Under the pieces are notes generated by a model. It ran no database searches. It saw only the letters and a program-made list of their open reading frames with translations, and was not told the DNA's origin. 7,927 nt of DNA. Origin: Nitrospinae bacterium CG11_big_fil_rev_8_21_14_0_20_56_8 (GTDB lineage Bacteria; Nitrospinota; Nitrospinia; Nitrospinales; VA-1). Where the stretch lies: the NCBI GenBank assembly GCA_002796165.1, contig PCWF01000261.1:1-7927 (forward strand). The letters are read 5' to 3'. The position numbers and the translations under genes were made by a program. This document shows positions 1 through 5,562 of this stretch, piece by piece; position 1 is the first letter of the stretch; the number at the start of each line of letters is the position of its first letter.

Positions 1-672
1 GAGGATGTAGTCCTTGATTCCGTTCGGATACTGGAACACATGCCGATGGCCGCTTTCGTTGAAGGTGATCTTGAGTCCCTTGTTCAGGAATGCTTTGGAT
101 TCCACACGTTCCAGGATCTGTTTGGGGCTCAATTCCACCTTGGGGAAAATATCCGGGTCGGGTTTGAAATAAACCGTGGTGCCGTAATTTCTCGAGGCAT
201 TTCCTTTTTTCACCTTGCCGGACGCTTTTCCGCGCGAATAGGTCTGGGTCCACTCGAACCCTTCCCGCCGGGAGGTGGCCACGAGCGTTTCGGACAAGGC
301 GCAGACGACCGCCATGCCCACCCCATGGAGTCCGCCGGAAACCTTGTAGGCGTTTTCATCGAACTTGCCTCCCGAGTGGAGCGTGGTGAACAGAATTTCC
401 ATGGCGCTTTTCGACGTGTTGCGAAACTCGTCCACGGGAATTCCGCGCCCGTTGTCCTTGATGGTGACTCCCCCGTCCGGTTCCAGGGTGATCTCGATGG
501 CATCGCAGTGCCCGTTGAGCGCCTCGTCCACCGCGTTGTCTAGAATTTCCCACACAAGGTGATGGAGTCCGGTGGTCGAGGTGGACCCGATATACATGCC
601 CGGCCGTTTGCGGACCGGCTCCAGACCTTCGAGGACCTGGATGTCTTTGGCTTTATAAGAACTCGTACCCAT
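1..672 (-). CDS. parE: DNA topoisomerase IV subunit B (ParE), N-terminal part, cut by window edge
   Basis: ParE is the ATPase subunit of topoisomerase IV, which with ParC decatenates replicated chromosomes. The frame is open from an ATG at 672 to the window edge, giving 224 residues without a stop; the rest lies to the left. The GHKL ATPase motifs are all present: WEILDNAVDE with the catalytic-type Glu42 and Asn46 and Asp49, DNGRGIP at 73-79, and the ATP-lid stretch GGLHGVG at 113-119, followed by the start of the transducer domain. The early RKRPGMYIG (21-29) and the TTLHSGGKF stretch (96-104) are typical of GyrB/ParE. GyrB and ParE are hard to separate on this fragment. ParE is preferred because the gene lies 12 bp downstream of a ParC-type subunit in the same direction. 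No clear Shine-Dalgarno precedes the ATG (only CGGAT), so translation may be coupled to parC. Confidence 0.93.
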   Translation of the reverse strand, partial: MGTSSYKAKDIQVLEGLEPVRKRPGMYIGSTSTTGLHHLVWEILDNAVDEALNGHCDAIEITLEPDGGVTIKDNGRGIPVDEFRNTSKSAMEILFTTLHSGGKFDENAYKVSGGLHGVGMAVVCALSETLVATSRREGFEWTQTYSRGKASGKVKKGNASRNYGTTVYFKPDPDIFPKVELSPKQILERVESKAFLNKGLKITFNESGHRHVFQYPNGIKDYIL

Positions 673-684
673 AATTGAAATCCG

Positions 685-2976
685 TTAAATCACTTTCACG
701 ATATTTTTACGTTTTGAGATAAAGACCCCCTGGCTTCCCCGGCTGTAAACGGGGAGGGAGTTGACGGCGACCGAACGAGTCTTGCCATCTTCCAGCAACA
801 AGTCCACCGAATCTTTCAGACTCACGCATTTGCATCCGGCAAGTTTGGCGTCGACCAGTTTCATCAGCTTGACCCCGGTGCCCGAACCGGAAAGACGGGT
901 CACATCCTCCAGGGTGATGACCAGTCCCTTGCCCCGGTCCGAAGCGAGAAACACGTGATCGCCCGTGACCCGCGCGACGCAGAGCATGCGATTGTCTCCC
1001 TTAAGAGTCATCACCCGCCGGCCCGAACGGGTGGTCTCGGTAAGATTGGACAGGGGAAAGCGAAATCCGTATCCGGAACTGGATGCGGCCATCAATTCCA
1101 GTTCATCCATTTCCGCGGCCGCATCGAACTTCAGCGCCTGTTGCTTGTCTTCCTTATCCATCGCCTCGCTACCCGCAATCCCCAGTTCACGGGGATCCAG
1201 AGAAAGAACCTCGATGATCCGCTCTCCGTCGCCGAACTTGAAAAAGTTCTGGACGGGGTCGCCGAATCCGCTCCGGGTATAAGGAAGGGAATACATTTTC
1301 TGAACGTAAACCATCCCGAAATTGGTGAAGAAGGCAATCGGTTCGCGCAGGTGAGCGCGAACCGTGCACAGGAGCGCGTCGTTTTCCTTGAACCGCAGGG
1401 TTGTGGGGTCGCCGAGCGATTTCAGTTTTCTCAGCCATCCGTTCTGGCTGACGACGAGGAAGGCGTCTTCCTCCTCGATGAAATCCTCGATATTATATTC
1501 CTTGGTTTCCGTCGCCGCGGCGGTGGTGATTTTGCTTCGCCGCTTGTCGCCGAATTTCTCCCCGATCTCCTCCAGTTCCCCCTTCACCTCGCTCCATATT
1601 TTGGAGGTGGAATCCAGAATGCCGCGGATCCGTTTTTTCTCCTTCAGCTTTTCTTTCTGTTCCGCGAGAATCTTGTCGATCTCCATGGACACCAGGCGGT
1701 AGAGGGGAATCTCCAGAATGGCGGAGGTTTGCTCGTCGTCGAGGTCGAAGGCTTTCTTCAATTTGTCGTGAGCTTCCTTGCGGGCGGAGGAACTCCGGAT
1801 CAGTTTCAGGGCCTTGTCCAGATCCCGGAAGATCGCGACGAAGGCGGCCAGAATGTGCAGACGTTTTTCCAGAAGCGCCAGTTCGTGGTTCAACCGCCGG
1901 ATCACCACTTCCTTGCGGAAATCCAGAAAATAGCGGCAGATCTCCAGGAGGGACAACCGGCCCGGTGAACCGTCGGGTTTCAGGCAATTGAAGTTGATCT
2001 GGAAATTCGTCTCCAGCTCGGTGTGGCGGGTGACGTAGCTCATGATTTTTTCCGGCTCCGCGCCCGACTTGATTTCCAGTACGACCCGCACCTCCTTATC
2101 ACTCTCGTCGCGCACGTCCAGCAGGGGAGGGAGTTTTTTGGACAGGATGATTTCGGCGATTTTTTCAATCAGCCGGGCCTTGTTCACTCCGTAAGGAATC
2201 GATGTGATGACCACCTGCTGTTTTCCGCGCGGCAGGTCCTCGAGCATCCATTCTCCGCGGATCTTGATCGCGCCCTGGCCCTCCTCGTAGGATGCGCGAA
2301 GCTCCGCCTTGCTGTTCAGGATGAGGGCTCCCGTAGGGAAATCCGGGCCTTTGATGAACTTCATCAATTGAGCGACGGTCAAATCCGGATCGTCGATCAG
2401 CGCGGTCAAGGCCGAGATGACCTCTTTAAGATTATGGCTGGGGAAGGAGCAAGCCATACCCACGGCGATTCCCGACGACCCATTGACGAGGAGATTGGGC
2501 ACGCGGGAGGGGAGAACCACCGGCTCCTTCAGCGTGTTGTCATAGTTGAGCTTGAACTCGACCGTGTCCTTCTTGATGTCGTTCAGCAGATAGGAGGTGA
2601 TGGGGGTCAACCGGCCTTCCGTGTAACGGTAGGCGGCGGGGGGATCCCCGTCGAGCGAGCCGAAATTGCCCTTTCCGTCGACTAGCGGATAACGCATCGA
2701 GAAGTCCTGCGCCATCCTCACCATCGAGTCGTAGGTGGACGAGTCCCCATGCGGATGGTATTTGCCGAGCACCTCGCCGATGATCTTCGCCGACTTGACA
2801 TGTTTTGCCGTCGCCGTGACTCCCATCTGGTCGATGGCGAACAGGACGCGGCGGTGGATGGGTTTCAATCCGTCCCGCACGTCGGGCAGGGAACGGGATA
2901 CGATGGTCGAAAGCGCATAGGTCAAAAACCTCTGCTCCAGTTCTTCCTGGATATCCGCTGTTTTTTCCTTGGCCAT
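685..2976 (-). CDS. parC: DNA topoisomerase IV subunit A (ParC)
   Basis: This is the DNA cleavage/rejoining subunit of topoisomerase IV. At 763 residues it is close to the usual ParC length. The winged-helix breakage domain carries the active-site Arg117-Tyr118 in AAYRYTE. The quinolone-pocket stretch KYHPHGDSSTYD (72-83) keeps Ser79 and Asp83, the wild-type-like residues at E. coli GyrA positions 83 and 87. A coiled-coil/tower region spans about 340-480, and a C-terminal beta-pinwheel begins near 495 (YNIEDFIEEED). The GyrA-box (QRRGGKG-like) expected in a gyrase pinwheel is absent; at that position (about 519-532) the sequence is SLGDPTTLRFKEND, which favours ParC over GyrA. A charged insert (about 598-626) lies between blades. 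The ATG at 2976 fits the family N-terminus, but no Shine-Dalgarno is visible in the AT-rich stretch before it. The gene is followed after 12 bp by parE. Confidence 0.95.
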   Translation of the reverse strand: MAKEKTADIQEELEQRFLTYALSTIVSRSLPDVRDGLKPIHRRVLFAIDQMGVTATAKHVKSAKIIGEVLGKYHPHGDSSTYDSMVRMAQDFSMRYPLVDGKGNFGSLDGDPPAAYRYTEGRLTPITSYLLNDIKKDTVEFKLNYDNTLKEPVVLPSRVPNLLVNGSSGIAVGMACSFPSHNLKEVISALTALIDDPDLTVAQLMKFIKGPDFPTGALILNSKAELRASYEEGQGAIKIRGEWMLEDLPRGKQQVVITSIPYGVNKARLIEKIAEIILSKKLPPLLDVRDESDKEVRVVLEIKSGAEPEKIMSYVTRHTELETNFQINFNCLKPDGSPGRLSLLEICRYFLDFRKEVVIRRLNHELALLEKRLHILAAFVAIFRDLDKALKLIRSSSARKEAHDKLKKAFDLDDEQTSAILEIPLYRLVSMEIDKILAEQKEKLKEKKRIRGILDSTSKIWSEVKGELEEIGEKFGDKRRSKITTAAATETKEYNIEDFIEEEDAFLVVSQNGWLRKLKSLGDPTTLRFKENDALLCTVRAHLREPIAFFTNFGMVYVQKMYSLPYTRSGFGDPVQNFFKFGDGERIIEVLSLDPRELGIAGSEAMDKEDKQQALKFDAAAEMDELELMAASSSGYGFRFPLSNLTETTRSGRRVMTLKGDNRMLCVARVTGDHVFLASDRGKGLVITLEDVTRLSGSGTGVKLMKLVDAKLAGCKCVSLKDSVDLLLEDGKTRSVAVNSLPVYSRGSQGVFISKRKNIVKVI

Positions 2977-3264
2977 GTTTTAAATAATGATTAAATAGGA
3001 TTGGGTTGAAGAAAATGATGGATGACGGTGCAACCAACGACTTGGATTTAAAGGTAACCTCCGATATGGGCGCTTTCGATGTTCCTTTGCCGGTTACAAG
3101 GCTTGCCATTCGTCCGGCATGATGCCATTACAATAAAACAGATGATCGTTTCGGTGTTCGGGTTTTATCGATCGATGAAATGAAGTCGAAAAACGAATGA
3201 CGCCGGGTGGTAAAATACCGGGTTTGGATCCGGAGGAACAGGGAATTCTTGCGATATCCAGGCA

Positions 3265-3296
3265 CCCAGATATAGTGTATCTTCCCCCAGTATATA
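3265..3296 (+). promoter_or_regulatory. Paired CCCAG-TATA words, 21 bp apart (possible regulator site)
   Basis: CCCAGATATA begins at 3265 and CCCAGTATATA begins at 3286, exactly 21 bp apart, about two turns of B-DNA. An inverted third copy (CCCCAGTTATA on the minus strand) lies at 3403-3413. Spacing on one helix face inside a divergent intergenic region is what a dimeric regulator site would look like. No regulator can be named, and chance is possible because the words are short. Confidence 0.25.
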
Positions 3297-3347
3297 CAAC
3301 AGGTGGCGGTATAAGACAAGAGAAATCAAATATTAAGAAGAGCCGAT

Positions 3348-3376
3348 CCTGAGAGGCGGGAAGTTCCGGACTCAGG
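3348..3376. repeat. Inverted repeat CCTGAG / CTCAGG
   Basis: CCTGAG at 3348-3353 and CTCAGG at 3371-3376 are exact reverse complements separated by 17 nt. The spacer contains GGAAGTTCC. No T-run follows on either strand, so it is not an intrinsic terminator. It could be a protein-binding palindrome or a leader hairpin of the parC transcript. Confidence 0.3.
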
Positions 3377-3451
3377 GTTCCCCCATCCAGGGAAAATTAA
3401 AGTATAACTGGGGTCGGAACAAATTTTCGAATTCATTCTTTTTTGACTCTC

Positions 3452-3480
3452 TTCACAAACCTTTTCGACGGTTTTACCAT
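3452..3480 (+). promoter_or_regulatory. Candidate sigma-70-type promoter for mrp
   Basis: TTCACA at 3452-3457 matches the -35 consensus at 5 of 6 positions. After a 17-bp spacer, TACCAT at 3475-3480 matches the -10 consensus at 4 of 6. Transcription would start near 3487, leaving a leader of about 55 nt before mrp. The nearby TTGACT at 3443 has no matching -10 at a suitable distance. Confidence 0.4.
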
Positions 3481-3542
3481 CTTAAGACAAACCGGGATTC
3501 CCGTCCCGAATTCAAGTATGGCAGACCAACGGAGTCCAAGTT

Positions 3543-4643
3543 ATGTCGGATCAAAAAATTGAACTACAAGTCATAGCCGCTTTGAAGACCGTTAAAGACC
3601 CCGACTTGCACAAGGATATTGTGAGCCTGGGTTTTGTGAAAAATATGAAAATCGACAACGGCCACGTGAAGTTCGACGTGGAACTGACCACCCCCGCCTG
3701 CCCGGTCAAGGAACAGTTGCGGCAGGAGTGCGAGGGCAAGGTGAAAGCCATCGAGGGCGTGAGCCGGGTCGAGGTGAACATGACCGCCGAAGTGCGGGCC
3801 GCCCATCACAACCAACCGGTTTTGACCGGGGTGAAAAACATCATTGCCGTTGCCAGCGGCAAGGGTGGAGTGGGCAAATCCACCGTAAGCACCAACCTGG
3901 CGGTGGCCCTCAGCCAAACCGGGGCCCGGGTCGGCTTGATGGATGCCGACATCTACGGACCGAGCATTCCGCAAATGCTGGGTATCCCCATCACGCCTCC
4001 CAAGGGATCGGGAAACAACAAATTTTTCCCGCACGAGAAAAGCGGATTGAAGGTGGTATCCGCCGCCTTTCTCACCAAGGAAGGACAGCCCCTGATGCTC
4101 CGCGGACCCATGCTGGGCGGCATCATCCAGCAGTTTTTGCAGAACGTGGAGTGGGGAGAGTTGGATTACCTGGTGATCGACCTTCCTCCCGGCACCGGTG
4201 ACGTGCAGTTGACGCTGACCCAGCGCGCGCCGATTTCCGGCGCCGTGGTGGTGACCACCCCGCAGAAAGTCGCCCTGATCGACGCCGAAAAAGGCGTCCG
4301 CATGTTCCAGAACGTGAAGGTCCCGCTATTGGGCATCGTCGAGAACATGAGCTACTTCCATTGTCCGGACAACGACAAGAAGTATTACCTGTTCAAACAT
4401 GGAGGAGGCCAGCGCCTGGCCGATCAGTTCAAAGTTCCCTTCTTGGGCGAGATCCCGATCGTCCCGGAAATCTGCGAGGGGGGGGATGACGGCCGGCCCG
4501 TGACTTTGGACCACCCGGACTCTTCCTCAGCCCAAGCTTACCGCGCCCTGGCGGGCCGGGTGGCCGCGCAACTCAGCATCGTTCAAGCCCGGGAAAACGC
4601 GGAACAACCCGAGACAACCTTCGAACTGGCCTGGAAAGAATAA
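3543..4643 (+). CDS. mrp: Mrp/ApbC/Nbp35-family iron-sulfur cluster carrier ATPase with N-terminal MIP18 domain
   Basis: Cytosolic P-loop ATPases of this family bind and pass on [4Fe-4S] clusters. Residues 4-80 form a MIP18/DUF59 domain with the typical TTPACPVK stretch (Cys53). From about 97 onward is the MinD/Mrp ATPase: deviant Walker A GKGGVGKST (106-114) with its signature lysine, MDADIYGPS (133-141), LMLRGPM (184-190), Walker B DYLVIDLPPGTGD (208-220), and ENMSYF (267-272). Family members usually then have CPxCG, the CXXC that bridges a cluster between two subunits. Here the sequence is Cys274-Pro-Asp-Asn277, so the second cysteine is missing. The remaining cysteines are Cys53, Cys63 and Cys311. 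The length (366) is normal. GGAG at 3531-3534 lies 8 nt before the ATG and supports this start. A DUF971 gene follows 76 bp later, a known partner domain. Confidence 0.95.
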   Translation: MSDQKIELQVIAALKTVKDPDLHKDIVSLGFVKNMKIDNGHVKFDVELTTPACPVKEQLRQECEGKVKAIEGVSRVEVNMTAEVRAAHHNQPVLTGVKNIIAVASGKGGVGKSTVSTNLAVALSQTGARVGLMDADIYGPSIPQMLGIPITPPKGSGNNKFFPHEKSGLKVVSAAFLTKEGQPLMLRGPMLGGIIQQFLQNVEWGELDYLVIDLPPGTGDVQLTLTQRAPISGAVVVTTPQKVALIDAEKGVRMFQNVKVPLLGIVENMSYFHCPDNDKKYYLFKHGGGQRLADQFKVPFLGEIPIVPEICEGGDDGRPVTLDHPDSSSAQAYRALAGRVAAQLSIVQARENAEQPETTFELAWKE

Positions 4644-4651
4644 TCCATCGT

Positions 4652-4698
4652 CCTTTTCTCTTCCCGTCCGGCATCAAGCCGAACGGGAAGGGGAGAGG
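4652..4698 (+). promoter_or_regulatory. Long RNA hairpin between mrp and the DUF971 gene
   Basis: CTTCCCGTCCGGC at 4660-4672 pairs with GCCGAACGGGAAG at 4678-4690 in 12 of 13 positions, around a 5-nt loop (ATCAA). Pairing continues outward with G-U wobbles to 4652/4698, giving a helix of about 22 positions. No T-run follows on the plus strand, so it does not look like a complete intrinsic terminator. It may block 3' exonuclease decay of the mrp message, or act as an attenuating or translational element for the DUF971 gene, whose only purine-rich stretch (GGGGAGAGG) lies in its right arm. Confidence 0.65.
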
Positions 4699-4708
4699 TT
4701 TGAATCCT

Positions 4709-4718
4709 GGTTATAACC
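4709..4718. repeat. Perfect 10-bp palindrome directly upstream of the DUF971 start
   Basis: GGTTATAACC is its own reverse complement and ends one base before the ATG at 4720. It occupies the place where a ribosome binding site would be expected and contains a TATAAC word. It could be an operator or chance. Confidence 0.35.
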
Positions 4719-4719
4719 C

Positions 4720-5037
4720 ATGACAGAAAATCAGCATAACGGGGCGAACGGTCCCTCCTTGAAAAAAATATATCAGGTGGACTCCACGACCCTGGGGATC
4801 ATCTGGACCGACGGCAAAGAGTCCCGCTTCAACGTCAAAACCCTGCGCGAAAAATGCCCCTGCGCGAATTGTATCGACGAATGGAGCGGGGAAAAGCGGA
4901 TCAAACCGGGCCAGATCAAGGACACCATCCGTCCCGTCAACATCCGGTCGGTGGGCCGGTACGCCATCCAAATCTCCTGGAACGACGGGCACGATACCGG
5001 ACTTTATTCCCACGATTACCTGCAATCCCTCGGTTAA
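4720..5037 (+). CDS. DUF971 domain protein (GBBH-like N-terminal zinc domain)
   Basis: This is a 105-residue single-domain protein. The family is recognised by LGIIWTDGKESRF (25-37), then LREKCPCANC (42-51), and SWNDGHDTGLYSHDYL (86-101). By family resemblance to the N-terminal domain of gamma-butyrobetaine hydroxylase, Cys46, Cys48, Cys51 and His92 are the likely zinc ligands. The free-standing domain has no established enzyme activity. It commonly occurs next to or fused to Mrp-type ATPases, as in plant HCF101, so a role as partner in iron-sulfur cluster handling is inferred. The ATG is the only methionine and fits the family N-terminus. However, no Shine-Dalgarno lies within 20 nt of it, and the upstream region is occupied by a hairpin and a palindrome, suggesting coupling to mrp or unusual initiation. 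Confidence 0.9.
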   Translation: MTENQHNGANGPSLKKIYQVDSTTLGIIWTDGKESRFNVKTLREKCPCANCIDEWSGEKRIKPGQIKDTIRPVNIRSVGRYAIQISWNDGHDTGLYSHDYLQSLG

Positions 5038-5125
5038 TCAGGGTTGTTTGCCGTCCCATAATATTCAATTGCTTGAGGTCAAACCGCCCCCCCATTTTTA
5101 TCCTTTTAATTTTCAAATAATTCAG

Positions 5126-5131
5126 TAAAAT
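5126..5131 (+). promoter_or_regulatory. Possible -10 box upstream of the small zinc-ligand gene
   Basis: TAAAAT lies in an AT-rich stretch (about 5095-5140) in the 168-bp gap after the DUF971 gene, roughly 75 nt before the next start. The hexamer 17 bp upstream (CTTTTA) is a poor -35 match. The gap size and AT-richness allow an internal promoter, but readthrough from mrp is equally possible. Confidence 0.25.
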
Positions 5132-5205
5132 AGAGATAGAAAGCTACTCGTTGGGATTGCAGGTCGATCCCGGAACCTTGGATCAGGAAGGGGAGAGAAG
5201 TTATC

Positions 5206-5433
5206 ATGGAGAATCTTAAAATTTCCAAAGGGTGGTTCGACAAAGAAAATTCCAGTAAAGTGTCCGATAAGAAAAAGGTTTTTTGCGAACACAAGGCCGA
5301 TACCATCACAATCGATTACGTTGCCGGCGTGGAATACTGCCAGTATTGCGGGGCTCTGGGGCATTACAACGTCGATTCCGATTCTCTGGATTGGACCCTT
5401 CCCAAGTATTTGTTGAAACAGAATTATAATTAA
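5206..5433 (+). CDS. Small CxH...CxxC zinc-ribbon-like protein, function unknown
   Basis: This 75-residue protein is not a family I can name. It has Cys27-x-His29 and, 15 residues later, Cys45-Gln-Tyr-Cys48-Gly, a ligand set suited to one zinc ion, as in zinc ribbons. The N-terminal 25 residues are lysine-rich and polar, and the C-terminus is aromatic. There is no signal peptide or membrane segment. A strong purine-rich ribosome binding site (GGAAGGGGAGAG, 5186-5197) lies just upstream of the ATG. With that site, the coherent metal-binding motif and a terminator 54 bp after the stop, it is very likely a real gene. Its codons are more A/T-rich than those of its neighbours. It is the last gene before the terminator and may belong with mrp and DUF971; that link is inference from position. 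Confidence 0.8.
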   Translation: MENLKISKGWFDKENSSKVSDKKKVFCEHKADTITIDYVAGVEYCQYCGALGHYNVDSDSLDWTLPKYLLKQNYN

Positions 5434-5436
5434 TCC

Positions 5437-5458
5437 GGCTCCGTTGCAACGGGGAGCC
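5437..5458. repeat. Inverted repeat after the small zinc-ligand gene
   Basis: GGCTCCGTT at 5437-5445 faces AACGGGGAGCC at 5448-5458. The arms are complementary apart from two extra G residues, and the core CCGTTGCAACGG (5441-5452) is a perfect 12-bp palindrome. No T-run follows. A near copy of the core, CCGTTGCAATGGGAGC, occurs at 6723-6738 on the other side of the dehydrogenase gene. Confidence 0.45.
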
Positions 5459-5486
5459 CCCTTGATTGTCGTTACGTTCCCGTAAG

Positions 5487-5522
5487 CGGGAGGGATGCCT
5501 GGCCATCCTTCCCGTTTTTTTT
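5487..5522 (+). terminator. Strong Rho-independent terminator
   Basis: CGGGAGGGATG (5487-5497) pairs with CATCCTTCCCG (5504-5514) over 11 positions with one G-U wobble, around a 6-nt loop (CCTGGC). It is followed directly by eight T residues (5515-5522). It ends the transcript carrying the small zinc-ligand gene, and probably mrp and the DUF971 gene, and separates it from the dehydrogenase gene that starts at 5563. Confidence 0.92.
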
Positions 5523-5562
5523 GTCCCGGATTTTAGACCGAGCGCGAGGAGGAAGGGAGTCT

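Larger units (their letters stand above)
2977..3542. other. 566-bp divergent intergenic region between parC and mrp
   Basis: No convincing gene was found here. The longest frame (minus strand 3128-3319, 63 codons) is compositionally unconvincing and has no family features. The half next to parC is AT-rich. Visible structure includes an 11-nt inverted repeat GGCATGATGCC at 3116-3126, the short inverted repeat AGATA-5 nt-TATCT at 3268-3282, three CCCAG-TATA-like words, the CCTGAG/CTCAGG inverted repeat at 3348-3376, and a promoter-like pair at 3452-3480. It must contain the promoters of two divergent transcription units; only the one facing mrp could be proposed. No tRNA or recognisable structured RNA was seen. 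Confidence 0.7.

Noticed and set aside
40..543. 167-codon plus-strand frame at the left edge
   Set aside because: It is antisense to the ParE ATPase domain, whose motifs are unmistakable on the minus strand.
955..1968. 337-codon plus-strand open frame opposite parC
   Set aside because: It is the antisense shadow of the clearly homologous parC, has low-complexity F/Q/G-rich composition, and no family features.
2023..2685. 220-codon plus-strand open frame opposite parC
   Set aside because: Antisense shadow of conserved ParC sequence; rich in D/H/Q/R as expected for the complement of GC-biased codons.
2540..3109. 189-codon minus-strand frame overlapping the parC start
   Set aside because: It runs out of frame through the conserved first third of parC and shows Arg/Pro/His-rich shadow composition.
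3128..3319. 63-codon minus-strand frame in the intergenic region
   Set aside because: No ribosome binding site, odd Cys/Tyr/Trp-rich start, no recognisable motif, and it overlaps the repeated CCCAG-TATA words.
3443..3448. TTGACT as a -35 box for mrp
   Set aside because: No acceptable -10 hexamer lies 16-19 bp downstream; TTCACA/TACCAT nearby is a better pair.
5521..5562. Extended start (TTG at 5521) for the dehydrogenase
   Set aside because: The TTG lies within the T-run of the terminator, and the purine-rich ribosome binding site sits just before the ATG at 5563.
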